Source of the DNA: an uncultured bacterium
GTDB lineage: Bacteria > Verrucomicrobiota > Kiritimatiellia > UBA8416 > CALETX01
Length of the DNA: 20,075 nucleotides
Direction: 5' to 3'
Assembly (NCBI GenBank): GCA_937920455.1
Contig: CALETX010000403.1
Coordinates: 1-20,075 of the forward strand
Shown piece by piece: positions 1-9,100 of this stretch. Positions within the stretch are counted from its first letter, which is position 1. Every line of letters starts with the position of its first letter. Under the pieces are notes generated by a model. It searched no databases, was not told the origin of the DNA, and saw only the letters and a program-made list of their open reading frames with translations. A program made the position numbers and the translations under genes.

Positions 1-1
1 A

Positions 2-214
2 AAGTTGGCTGTTTCTACCGCGTTTGCCGTGGTGGAAATTCCTCTGGATCAGATTGTCCAGGTGAAGCGGCCTGGCTCGGAATCCACTCTCAGCCTACAA
101 TGCGGAAGTCTGCCGGTGTGTCCAGCGGGCGGGGTCTACAAACTGAATCCGATCGGAAAGAATCCGGAATGCCCAGTGCCTGGCCATGTTCTGCACTTCT
201 CTATCGAGGAATAG
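2..214 (+). CDS. C-terminal part of a pilin-like (type IV pilin/pseudopilin-type) protein, 5' end outside the window
   Basis: The reading frame is open from the left edge and ends at TAG 212-214. A TTG at position 5 is probably just an internal codon, so this is read as the 3' end of a longer gene. The visible tail of about 70 residues contains CPAGGVYKLNPIGKNPECPVPGH, split here as a CPAGG motif followed about 13 residues later by CPVPGH. As established knowledge, a tail of this kind (two short Cys/Pro/Gly motifs around a Y-x-L-x-P-x-G core) is common in prepilin-like proteins with an N-terminal cleavage/methylation helix in Lentisphaerota, Planctomycetota and similar bacteria. The N-terminal methylation helix that would prove this is outside the window. 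An envelope or secretion role is therefore inferred only from the tail. The next gene begins 43 nt downstream. Confidence 0.55.
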   Translation, partial: KLAVSTAFAVVEIPLDQIVQVKRPGSESTLSLQCGSLPVCPAGGVYKLNPIGKNPECPVPGHVLHFSIEE

Positions 215-245
215 TCGGAATGCCAGACCAGACACCAGCCAACCG

Positions 246-251
246 AAGGAG
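246..251 (+). promoter_or_regulatory. Ribosome binding site of the Gfo/Idh/MocA gene
   Basis: AAGGAG lies 6 nt before the ATG at 258. It fixes the start there rather than at the earlier in-frame ATG at 186, which would overlap the pilin-like gene and has no such site. Confidence 0.8.
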
Positions 252-257
252 ATCATT

Positions 258-1559
258 ATGACGTACCGTCCTGAAGTGTGTATTGTCGGCGGAGGCATGA
301 TCACACGCGTTCAGATATTACCGTCGTTTTTTCAGCTTCAGCGTTTGGGATTGGTGGGTGATATCCACGTGTGCGCTCTCCAAAGCGCTCCGCTCAGGGA
401 GCTCGCCGCGGACGCCATGCTGAAAAAGGCCTTTCCGGGATTCGAATTCATCCCTCACCCCACGCTTGATTCAGATGACGCCAAACCAGACCCGGATCTT
501 TACAAGAAGGTCGTTTCTCAAATGCCGCCACGCCAGATTGTGGTCGTGGCGGTGCCTGATCACATGCACTATGATGTGATCAGGACTGCGCTGAACTGCG
601 ATCAGCACATCTGCTCTGTCAAACCGCTTGTTCTCAAATACCGGCATGCTGAGGAAATAGCGGCAGAAGCTGGAAAAAGGGGCCTGGTTGTTGCAGTCGA
701 GTACCACAAGAGATTTGACGACCGCAGCCTCCTGGCGCGGCGATATTACAGGGCTGGCAGATTCGGGGAGTTCCGAATCGGCCAGGCCAGCCTGATGGAA
801 TGCTGGTACTATCGGCACTCGAATTTTCAGAACTGGTGCACATGTGAAAGCTCCGATATGTTCGCATACATAGCCTGCCATTACATTGACCTTGTGCATT
901 TCATCACCGGCCTCAAACCTGTGGCTGTTTCGGTATACGGCATCAAAGACAAGTATCCGAACGGACGCGAAGGTTTCCTTTGGACTGACGGAAGGGTGAT
1001 CTGGGAGAACGGAGCGTGTTTGAACGTGCAGAACAGCCTGGGCTATCCCGACGAAGGTCCCGGGGGCAATTTTCAGGGAATGCGCCTCTACGGCAGCAAG
1101 GACGACAGAGCAACCCTTATCGTGCACAACGACCAGTTCCGAGGCGTCGAGCATTGCTACCTGGAACGCGGCAACGACCCAGGCGATACCGTCTATGCGC
1201 AGCCCAATCCCGACTACTTTCAGTATGTGGACGTTGGCGGAGGAGGGCTGACGCCGGTCGGATACGGCTATCGTTCCATTGCCGCCATCGTGGGCCGCAT
1301 CAGGGAATGCATGCAGATTTCCGCCAAAAAACCCGAAAGAACAGCCCTTCGGGTGCGACAGGAGTTTCTGAAGCGCCTAGATAACGAAGGCATCATCGCC
1401 ACGCCGCGGAACAGCGCTTACAATGAATTGGTAATGGAGGCAGGCAGACTTTCGATCCTCAACGACGCGCGGGAAGTGATCATACGCTACGGTTCCAACG
1501 CAGGGGTAGATTTCAGGAGATATTACCTCAGGGCTGGGGCTTCCCCATCCAGGGAATGA
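258..1559 (+). CDS. Gfo/Idh/MocA family NAD(P)-dependent oxidoreductase
   Basis: This 433-residue protein is predicted to be a cytoplasmic dehydrogenase acting on a sugar, inositol or related polyol. An N-terminal Rossmann fold starts with VCIVGGGMI (residues 7-15). The nucleotide-domain motif VPDHMH is at 99-104. The usual E-K-P motif near residue 122 appears as V-K-P, keeping the conserved lysine. The second half has the alpha/beta C-terminal domain, with YHKRFDDR at 149-156 and HYIDLVHFITG starting at H208, which supplies the family's His/Asp pair (H208, D211). Length is slightly above the family norm. There is no signal peptide, so it is not one of the Tat-exported versions. The aminotransferase gene follows 49 nt downstream on the same strand, so the pair may oxidise a hydroxyl to a ketone and then aminate it. 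That coupling is inference; the substrate cannot be read from the sequence. Confidence 0.9.
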   Translation: MTYRPEVCIVGGGMITRVQILPSFFQLQRLGLVGDIHVCALQSAPLRELAADAMLKKAFPGFEFIPHPTLDSDDAKPDPDLYKKVVSQMPPRQIVVVAVPDHMHYDVIRTALNCDQHICSVKPLVLKYRHAEEIAAEAGKRGLVVAVEYHKRFDDRSLLARRYYRAGRFGEFRIGQASLMECWYYRHSNFQNWCTCESSDMFAYIACHYIDLVHFITGLKPVAVSVYGIKDKYPNGREGFLWTDGRVIWENGACLNVQNSLGYPDEGPGGNFQGMRLYGSKDDRATLIVHNDQFRGVEHCYLERGNDPGDTVYAQPNPDYFQYVDVGGGGLTPVGYGYRSIAAIVGRIRECMQISAKKPERTALRVRQEFLKRLDNEGIIATPRNSAYNELVMEAGRLSILNDAREVIIRYGSNAGVDFRRYYLRAGASPSRE

Positions 1560-1608
1560 CCCCTATGCGTTTAGCCAATCAGACGGTATCTGCAGGAGGA
1601 GATAAAAC

Positions 1609-2985
1609 ATGGCCAAAGAGTTCCCGCTTCGACCCGTATCCGTAAAACCTGTCAGCACACCGCACCGCAGATTGCGCGGCGCAATACCTGACGAGCGCAC
1701 TATAGCCGCGATACGCAGACTTCGCGCCGCCGAGCCCATCAGCATGCGAGGCCAGGCTCCGCTCATCTGGGACCGGGCAGAGGGTTTTCAAGTCTACGAC
1801 GCGCGAGGCAACCGGTGGATAGACTTTTCATCCGGAGTGCTCATCGCCAACGCCGGCCATGGCCGCAAAGAAATTGCCGACGCCATCGTTCGCCAGGCTC
1901 GTAAGCCACTGTTCACCTCATACTGCTTCCCCAATATGCCCAGACTTGAGCTGGTCGAGCTGCTTTCGAAGCTGTCCCCAGTGCCGCTGAAAAAAGTGTT
2001 TCTGCTCAGCACAGGATCTGAGGGAACGGAATGCGCGCTGAAACTCATGCGCACATACGGAGTCAAGCGTGGCGGACCTTCGAAAAAGGTAATAGTTTCT
2101 TTTGAGAGGGCCTTTCACGGCAGAACGCTCGGAGCTCAACAGATCGGCGGAATTCCCTCCGGCAAGGCCTGGATTCAAAATCTGGACCCGGACATTGTCC
2201 ATGCGGATTTTCCCGATGGCTTCCGCTGTCCTGATACGTCATTCTCTCATTTCGAGGAGACAATAAAGAAGCTGCGCGTTGATCCGGACCGTGTGGCTGG
2301 AGTCATATCGGAGACATACCAGGGCGGCGGCGCAAGTTTCATGCCTGTTGAATTTGCCAGGGAACTCCGCCGCTGGTGCGACAGACATGGCGCGTTGCTG
2401 GCATTCGACGAAGTTCAGGCCGGTTTTGGCCGCTGCGGAGCATTCTGGGGATTCGAGCTTTACGGAGTCAGACCAGACCTGTTCTGTCTTGGCAAGGGCA
2501 TCAGTAGTTCCCTGCCTGTCAGCGCGGTGATTGGAAGGCGCGAAGTCATGGATCTTTACGGTCCAAACGAAATGACCAGCACCCACTCCGGCAACCCTAT
2601 CTGCGCCGCAGCAGCGGTGGCCAACATAAAACTCATACTCCGTGAGAATCTGGTCAAAAATGCAGAGCGAGTGGGCACGGTCCTTCAGGAGGAACTTGAG
2701 GCCATTCGCCGCGATTTTGCGGATGTCGTGGGAGCGCGCCACGGCCGTGGTCTGGTGGCAGGCCTGCATATGGTGTATCCAGGCGGGAGAGAGCCGAATC
2801 CGGATCTGGCATGGGAGGTTGTCTATCGCTGCTATCTGAAGGGGTTGCTGATGTTTGCGCCGGTCGGTTTTGGGGGAGCAACGGTCAAAATAGCGCCTCC
2901 GCTCTGCATTACCAAAGAAGCAGTCATTGAGGGATGCGGCGTTATCAGAGAGGCTCTGGAGGAGATCACCGGAGTGAAAAAATGA
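1609..2985 (+). CDS. Class III PLP-dependent aminotransferase (GABA/acetylornithine aminotransferase-like)
   Basis: The protein has 458 residues, the usual size for this fold type I family. The start is set by an AGGAGG site at about 1594-1600 before ATG 1609. The PLP phosphate-binding motif STGSEGTE is at 134-141. The FH motif at 169-170 (AFHGRTLG) packs on the cofactor ring. FDEVQAGFGR at 266-275 provides the Asp (D267) that contacts the pyridine nitrogen. LGKGI at 294-298 holds the Schiff-base lysine K296, and THSGNP is at 325-330. All catalytic positions are intact. Acceptors in this family include GABA, ornithine, diamines and keto-sugars or keto-inositols, and the exact one is not determinable here. 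The preceding oxidoreductase suggests a ketone made by oxidation as substrate (inference). The last codons overlap the rmuC start in an ATGA arrangement, pointing to cotranslation. Confidence 0.9.
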   Translation: MAKEFPLRPVSVKPVSTPHRRLRGAIPDERTIAAIRRLRAAEPISMRGQAPLIWDRAEGFQVYDARGNRWIDFSSGVLIANAGHGRKEIADAIVRQARKPLFTSYCFPNMPRLELVELLSKLSPVPLKKVFLLSTGSEGTECALKLMRTYGVKRGGPSKKVIVSFERAFHGRTLGAQQIGGIPSGKAWIQNLDPDIVHADFPDGFRCPDTSFSHFEETIKKLRVDPDRVAGVISETYQGGGASFMPVEFARELRRWCDRHGALLAFDEVQAGFGRCGAFWGFELYGVRPDLFCLGKGISSSLPVSAVIGRREVMDLYGPNEMTSTHSGNPICAAAAVANIKLILRENLVKNAERVGTVLQEELEAIRRDFADVVGARHGRGLVAGLHMVYPGGREPNPDLAWEVVYRCYLKGLLMFAPVGFGGATVKIAPPLCITKEAVIEGCGVIREALEEITGVKK

Positions 2986-4298
2986 ACGCCATCCTGGCGC
3001 TCTGTATTGTCATTCTGGCTTGCCTCATCATTTCGATAGTGATGCTGATTCTGATCTTTCGAAGGACAAGCGGCTCGGGTATGTCTGTGAAAGAGGAAAT
3101 CGCTCAGAATCGAGCCGAAACGGCCGCGAATGCACGCGAACTGCGACAGGAACTTGCCACAGCTCAACGACAGGCCACAGAAACGCTCGTCGGAACCCTT
3201 GCAAAACTTGGCGAAAGCCAGTCGGCGCATTTGAAGGAGGTGGCTGAAGCAACCGAGCGGTTGCGCGAGGACGCCAGGCGCAACGCCGAGGCGTTGCGGG
3301 AAAAAATCGAAGAGCAGCTCCGTCATTTACAGGAAAGCAATGAGCGAAAACTCGAACAGATGCGGCAGGTCGTTGATGAAAAACTGCAGAGCACCCTGGA
3401 AAGACGGCTGGGAGAGTCGTTCAAGATTGTCGGTGAACATCTCGAAGCCGTGCAGAGAGGCTTGGGAGAGATGCAGGCTCTAGCCCAAGGCGTCGGAGAT
3501 CTGAAACGTGTGCTCACTAATGTGAAGACGCGGGGCATATGGGGCGAGGTCCGCCTCGAAGCCATTCTTTCAGAAATACTCACACCGGATCAGTATGCCA
3601 GCAATGTCCCGCCCGTGCCGGGGTCCCGCCAGACTGTTGAGTTTGCCATCAGACTGCCCGCCAGGGACCAGGACAAGAGCAGATGGGTTTGGCTCCCGAT
3701 TGATTCCAAGTTTCCCAAGGAGGAATATGAAAGACTCATGGAAGCCGCTGAAAAAGCAGACCAGGGAGCAATAGAGACAGCCACCAGGAATCTGCTCAAA
3801 CAAGTCAAGGCTCGTGCCAGGGATATACGCGACAAATACATCATCCCTCCACACACCACCGATTTCGCCATCATGTTCCTGCCCACCGAGGGTCTCTACG
3901 CCGAAATTCTGCGCCAACCAGGTCTCCATGAGGAATTGCAAAGAACATACAGGGTGCTTCCGGCCGGTCCGACTGTGCTCTCTGCCATGCTTAACAGCCT
4001 GCGCATGGGATTTCAGACGCTAGCCATTGAAAAACGGTCGGGCGAAGTCTGGCAAATACTGGCAGGTGTAAAAACAGAGTTTGATAAACTGAACCAAATG
4101 CTCACTCTTCTCAAAAAGCATCTCGACTCAGCAATGTCAACCTTGGACAGGACAACAGACAGCACGCGACAACTTGGCCAGAAGCTGAGGTCGGTTGAGG
4201 CCTTGCCCCTTCCCGATGCGGAGAAACTTCTCGAAAATGCGGAAGAATCCTTGAACGAAACGGACTCCTCCGAACCGCAGACGGCCGCGGACATTTGA
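2982..4298 (+). CDS. rmuC: RmuC family DNA recombination protein
   Basis: Product of 438 residues. Residues 3-26 form one hydrophobic N-terminal anchor (NAILALCIVILACLII onward). A long charged coiled coil follows, about 35-170. The RmuC nuclease-like domain begins with the family signature KTRGIWGEVRLEAIL (182-196) and continues with LPIDSKFPKEEYERL (238-252) and a PPHTTDFAIMFLPTEGLYAE stretch. RmuC in Escherichia coli limits inversion between short inverted repeats. The fold resembles restriction-type nucleases, but the biochemical role is poorly defined. The ATG at 2982 overlaps the aminotransferase TGA by 4 nt and makes a sensible anchored start, while an in-frame GTG-like opening at 2934 would lie inside the upstream gene. 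The last ~30 residues are acidic and low in conservation. Confidence 0.93.
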   Translation: MNAILALCIVILACLIISIVMLILIFRRTSGSGMSVKEEIAQNRAETAANARELRQELATAQRQATETLVGTLAKLGESQSAHLKEVAEATERLREDARRNAEALREKIEEQLRHLQESNERKLEQMRQVVDEKLQSTLERRLGESFKIVGEHLEAVQRGLGEMQALAQGVGDLKRVLTNVKTRGIWGEVRLEAILSEILTPDQYASNVPPVPGSRQTVEFAIRLPARDQDKSRWVWLPIDSKFPKEEYERLMEAAEKADQGAIETATRNLLKQVKARARDIRDKYIIPPHTTDFAIMFLPTEGLYAEILRQPGLHEELQRTYRVLPAGPTVLSAMLNSLRMGFQTLAIEKRSGEVWQILAGVKTEFDKLNQMLTLLKKHLDSAMSTLDRTTDSTRQLGQKLRSVEALPLPDAEKLLENAEESLNETDSSEPQTAADI

Positions 4299-4407
4299 TT
4301 CGGCGGAGCAAAACTGTTCAACTCAACCTTACCACGTCTTTCGGCTTATCAGACTCTTCGCTCTATCATCTCCCGGCAGTTCCTTCCGTCACCGGCCGCT
4401 TGCCGCA

Positions 4408-5157
4408 AACCACTGATCGTGGCTGTACCTCTGAAAGCCCCCTGCCATCCCATGGAAACCACTTTCGATTTTCCTTCTATACTTCTTTGTCTTATCACGG
4501 TGAAAACCATGGTGAGCTGGCTGTTTATGGTGACCGCCAGACGGCCGATCACATCACAAACCGCGTTCCATTCATAATTCGCCATCCCCAGGGACTTGGT
4601 GGTAGAGCAAGAGTGGACACCGCACTTCATTATCAGTTCGATATCGCCGCCACAGCCCTCGAAATGACTGGCGCGGCAGTGCCTGAAACTTGGGATGTAA
4701 GATCATTTCGCGACGCCTTCAGACACGGGGAAGAAGAAGGGCGCAGCTCCCTGGTAATTTCCAACTGCGCATGGTCCTGCCAGCGCTCGGTGAGATCAGC
4801 AGACTATCTTCTCATCCGAACATATCATTCGGGGCTAAAGAACTATCCGCCACTCATGCTCTTCAACATCAAGGACGATCCTCGCGAACTATGCGACCTC
4901 GCCGACCGAGAAGCCGGCCTTACAGCCAAGAGTCTGACCATGCTTGACGAATGGCATGCTGCTGAAATGGCAAGGTCTGGTCGCACTCCACAGACCCCAT
5001 GTGGATAGTCATGCGCGAGGGATGGCCTTTCCATGCCCGCTATGACTCGCAAACCTATTACCAATATCTGGAACGCTTGCGCAACACAGGACGGGAGCGG
5101 TTCGCCGAAGAACAAGAGCAAAGGCAAAAAGAACTGCTAATGCGATGGCTCCGATAG
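4408..5157 (+). pseudogene. Decayed C-terminal sulfatase remnant (N-terminus missing, frameshifted)
   Basis: The confident core is about 4490-5157. In frame 2 it reads YHGENHGELAVYGDRQTADH, then NRVPFIIRHPQG, matching the DHGE...GEL...YGD...P.I.R.PG region of alkaline-phosphatase-superfamily sulfatases. Frame 2 stops at 5006-5008, but homology jumps to frame 1 around 4976-4982 (HSTDPMWIVMREG, then FHARYD) and ends at TAG 5155-5157. Frame 1 at about 4408-4475 (KPLIVAVPLKAPCHPME) faintly resembles the earlier PFF....PH.P segment, which would imply another shift plus an internal deletion; that part is weak. The formylglycine C-x-P-S-R site and most of the N-terminal half are absent. The metal-ligand Asp of the DHG motif is Tyr (TAT at 4493-4495, one base from GAT). 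The product cannot be an active sulfatase. A TTG opening at 4295 overlapping the rmuC stop is not accepted as a true start. Confidence 0.8.
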
Positions 5158-5324
5158 CGCAGATTCAACGCGATAGAAGCCAGACAAACATATTTACGGC
5201 TGAGTGCTTGTCCTGGAAGGCATGCTTCACTTAGCCACCGTTTGCGCTTCTGAGCCAGACTCAACGTTCTACTCCACAAGGCAAGGAGCAGATGGCAAAC
5301 GCGCGTTTAGAAGAGCAACGAAAT
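5158..5324. other. Convergent intergenic region
   Basis: This 167-bp stretch separates the plus-strand sulfatase remnant from the minus-strand TIM-barrel gene. I looked for a bidirectional terminator here and saw no convincing GC-rich hairpin followed by a T-run on either strand. Confidence 0.5.
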
Positions 5325-6128
5325 TCAGTCAGACATGTCATACGGCAAACGGCCGGCGGCAAACTGGAGCATATCGGCCCGGCATTTCCTCCAGGCCTCA
5401 TCGTCGGTTTTGATTGGAAACTCAAAGCATACAGTGCCGTCAAAGCCAGGCGCCAACAGCGCCGACCAGAATCCTGCCCAGTTAACTGTCCCATGCCCGT
5501 ATGGCAGGTGCTCGTCATCCGCGCCGTTGTTGTCCGCTATGTGCACGTACCTCAACCACGGACGAAGGGTGGAAATCAGAAGCGACAGATTTCCTGCCAT
5601 GTTGGCATGCCCCGTATCAAAGCAGAATCCCACATGCTCTCCCAGCCCAGCAAACAAATGCATGAACTCCCATGAATCGCTGAAGACCTCCCTGCAAGAG
5701 CGGTATTCATAAGGATAATGATTCTCCACATTCAGAAAAAGCCCGTATGCAGCACAAATCGGCTCCATCCGCACCAGAACCCTGCGGGCATTCGCAATTC
5801 CAGCCAGCCGGTCCTCCGCGGCACCGCCATGGCATACAAGCTCCTTTATGCCACTCTTCCTGGCCACCTCGATCCAGCGTTCTATTTCGCGACAGACGTC
5901 ATCCGAGTCCTTCGCTGCCAGATTGGTCCAGATGTGAGCAGACAGGTGCGGCTCGGATTGCAGGCGTCCAGCAAGATCATTCAAATCCTCCAACGTGCAG
6001 TGCCCTCGCTGATAAGAAGGATGAAACGAGAACTCAACGCCATCCAGACCCAGCTCCTGTGTGGCGATACGAATGCAGTCCGCGACGTCCTTCCAGGCAA
6101 AATGTAGAGCGCTGGCAACAATTTTCAT
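5325..6128 (-). CDS. Sugar phosphate isomerase/epimerase-like protein (xylose isomerase-like TIM barrel, AP endonuclease family 2 fold)
   Basis: A 267-residue cytoplasmic protein with the size and motifs of the xylose-isomerase-like TIM-barrel family. Metal-ligand candidates occur at the expected strand ends: E135 in LNVENHY, D171 and H174 in CFDTGHANM, H197 in YVHIADN, and E236 in CFEFP. The loop DDEHLPYGHGTVNW (204-217) is the usual C-terminal signature, with H207 and H212. The family includes inosose, hydroxypyruvate, tagatose and allulose isomerases or epimerases and related enzymes; the substrate is unknown. The start is ATG 6128 (revcomp), because no in-frame start lies between it and the AAAGGAGG site at 6143-6150, although that spacing is long (14 nt). 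It lies 29 nt downstream of the CBM9-like gene and is probably cotranscribed with it. Confidence 0.88.
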   Translation of the reverse strand: MKIVASALHFAWKDVADCIRIATQELGLDGVEFSFHPSYQRGHCTLEDLNDLAGRLQSEPHLSAHIWTNLAAKDSDDVCREIERWIEVARKSGIKELVCHGGAAEDRLAGIANARRVLVRMEPICAAYGLFLNVENHYPYEYRSCREVFSDSWEFMHLFAGLGEHVGFCFDTGHANMAGNLSLLISTLRPWLRYVHIADNNGADDEHLPYGHGTVNWAGFWSALLAPGFDGTVCFEFPIKTDDEAWRKCRADMLQFAAGRLPYDMSD

Positions 6129-6142
6129 GACATATCCCGCCC

Positions 6143-6150
6143 CCTCCTTT
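6143..6150 (-). promoter_or_regulatory. Ribosome binding site of the TIM-barrel gene, long spacing
   Basis: On the minus strand AAAGGAGG precedes ATG 6128 by 14 nt, longer than the usual 5-9. The spacer is G-rich (GGGCGGGATATGTC), and a lower translation rate is possible. Confidence 0.55.
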
Positions 6151-6157
6151 GCGGATG

Positions 6158-9100
6158 CTATTCCAACGCAATCGCGCCCCAGAGATCGGGAGTCAAGTCG
6201 GCTTCTCCAGGAACATCGTTCACAAGACCCGTGCTGCGATTGCACCAGTAGCGTCTGGATACTGTCGCCATTCCATCATTATCAGCGCCGAGGACTCCGA
6301 AGTCCGCCTTCAACTTCAAGCCCGATTTTGGCTCCACGCCAAGCGTCTTCCACGGTATGGCCGCCTCCACCACATAGCCGCCGTGCGCAGGGCCAACGGC
6401 CACTGCCACCTCCGCCGCCCGCTCAACCCGATCGAAGTATATCGTCCGCCATGGAGACGAGAATCCCACTCTCTCATTCTCCGGCGTTCCGGGCACGACC
6501 TTCCGATAAAGAACCGCAACAGGTTGATCGCCCACAGCGCTTACAAGCAATCTGAGATTGCCTTCGCCATTCCGACTCTCCATCGGCCCCATCATCAGGT
6601 CCACCGCGTCTCCCGTCTTGAAAAGCATACGGAAATCCTGGCCGGAGTTGCGAATTCTGCCGGAAGAGGACCACACACGCCATGCCACATAGAGGTTCTT
6701 GTCATCGTAGCAGGCCTCTGCTCTCCCAAACCGCTGGCCCCTTCCCTCGGCGATTTCAGCCAGCTCGACCTTCTCGTCTAGGAGCCCCCATTCGTCCGGC
6801 TTGCCGTCGAGCGTCGGCGCCGCGGACGCCTTCCTCACGAGGTACTCGCGCTTCGGCGCGGATTCCGCCGCTCGCTTCCTGACGAATTCTTCGGCAGCTG
6901 CATACATCTTTGGGGTGTATTCGAACTTCTGCTCAAATCTGTGTACCGTTTCCAGCCCGCTCACCTGCAGCACACGTGCGTCGGTTCCGCCGATCACAAG
7001 CCACACTCTACCGTCCGCTGTTCTGCAGAAATTGCCGCCGAAACTCTCACCCCCCGCGGTGGTGGCGTCAAACGGCATGCCGCGGATTGCCTGGTCTGGC
7101 GTCTCGAAACCGCTGCGCACATCCTTGAACAAAGCCTGAATCCAGAGGCCGTCCCATGTGAATAGATAGTTTTCTCCGAGATTGCCGTTCATGTCGAAAA
7201 CTTCCCCGATCTCCCCGCCAAAATCGGCAGTCCCAAGAATGGAGGACGGCCCTATCAGATAACCTGGTCTGGCGGCGCCGGCAGTATGAGAGCCATGCAC
7301 GGACACATGACGACTCGGATACGTGCCAAGGATATCTCCTCCCCTTCCGATGATCATAAGGGGGGACCTGTTCATGTAGACGCGGCCGTCACTGCCGCCC
7401 ATGATCATCCCCTCGCCGCTTCCACCCGGCCCTATCTTTTGTTTGAATGGCACAACGACCGCCGCAGAAATTTTGTACTCGGGAGCGCCACATTGCGTCC
7501 ATCCGGCAATCGGCAGCCTCACAAAAGACTGGCCATCATCGCCGGGATATACGACCGTTCCGTCCGGTGAGGGCAATTGCCCCCAGTAATACGACCGCGT
7601 TGGAAGCTGTCCGAACTCCATTTCTTCTGCTTGCACCAAAGCGTCGCTGTTGCGATCGCACCAGATGTAGAACTCTCCATCATGCCCTTGAAAAAGTGGA
7701 CTTTCGTACTTTTTCCATTGCTCTATTCGCGCGTCCTTGGGGCCCGGCACCCGCCCCATATGGGCCACGGACCGCCATTCGCCGCCATCGCAGAGCATCA
7801 CATGAACCTCGCTCGCTCCCCGCGCCGTGTCTGTTCCATACACGTAGGTCCGCCCCTCCGCCACAACACAGCGAATGCGACTGTCAACGTAACATGGAAA
7901 CAGGTCGCCATCTCCTCTACTTCCAAGAGAATAGACTGGCCGCCATGCTCCGGTTTCAATGTCCAACCTGTAAACTGTGCTGTCGGCAAATGCCATCGTC
8001 GGATCGTGTGGATTTATTGCCCCAGCGCCGGCATAGGAGGTGGTGCCCACAAAATCTTTGACAAACTTACCGTCGCGCTGCCACACGCTGGTTCTCTTGG
8101 GGTTGAAAGTCTCTTCCGGAACCCACACTCTACCGTGCGCATCCACCGCCAAACGGCCCGGATTCCTCATCGCAAGATCGTCGAACTTACCGTGATTGGG
8201 ACGTCCTCCACGCTTGCCGATCTCGCCTGCCGGCCTCCCCTGTGGATCAAAGACCTTCACCTGATGGTCAGGCTCGCGGACTGAGACATAAATGAAGCCT
8301 TCAGCATCGCACGCCACGCCGTATTCGCCCACAAGACCAGAAGCGATTTCCGCTCCAGCGCCCTTCGCAATATCCCAACGGAATAGTTTTCCATCAGCGG
8401 CGATAACAAATGTCCCGTCAGGCGCCCATGCGCCTCCGGCAATCTTCTCAGGAAGCCCACCGATTTCCTGAACAGTTTCGCCGCTTTTGCCGTCCAGCAC
8501 CAACAACTTCTTCCGAGAGCCAAGAAGCACCGCCAGCTTGTCGTTGAGCCACGATATCGCTCTGCATTCATCGGCAGGCCCTTCCCTAACCACCACCAGA
8601 TCGAGCAACGGCTGACCATTCTCTTCCTTGCGATCCCACGGCGCATACTTCCCCGTCTTCACATCGCATCTCCATATAAACGTTCTGCCGCTCGTCCGGT
8701 CAGCGTCCTTCTCTCCCTTAATGAGCTCTACATCAGCCACATAAAGCCACTGACCGCCGATGGCCAGACCTACGTTGTTGCCATAGAGGCGGCTGTGAGT
8801 CCCCCAGCGTCTCTGGCCGTCCAGGTCAAGTACGATGATGTTCTTGCCCGCCTCTCCCATTGGACACGATAGCGCGACCCAATCTCCGCCTGCCGCAGCC
8901 GTTTGTGGAGAGGTGTGGTCCGCGTAAAATGCGCCTTTGCCGTCTGGCGTTTCCCAAGTTGGATTGCCGGGATTTGCGAAAGAGAACAGCCAGTTTACAT
9001 GAATGCCATCGTGATACAGCCCCTTCAAAACGTACGTGCCCGGCGCAACAGGCTTGCCATCATCGTCAAGGCCGTCCCATCTTTCAACGTTGTTCCCCTT

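Noticed and set aside
471..1154. Long minus-strand open frame of 227 codons
   Set aside because: It is antisense to the oxidoreductase, has no recognisable domain or ribosome site, and the plus-strand protein shows clear family motifs.
2239..2769. Minus-strand open frame of 176 codons
   Set aside because: It is antisense to the aminotransferase catalytic region, with low-complexity composition and no motifs.
4295..4489. N-terminal part of a frame starting at TTG 4295 as a real gene start
   Set aside because: The first ~60 residues have no sulfatase character and the start only overlaps the rmuC stop. The region is better read as degraded sequence.
6129..6245. N-terminal extension of the TIM-barrel protein back to 6245
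   Set aside because: It would overlap the upstream CBM9-like gene's 3' end, and the extra residues (Arg/Ser/Gly-rich) do not fit the family, which begins at MKIVASALHF.
7577..8284. Plus-strand open frame of 235 codons, with another at 8903-9568
   Set aside because: Both lie antisense within the 1284-residue CBM9-like gene, are rich in Pro, Arg and Ser typical of shadow frames, and show no domain.
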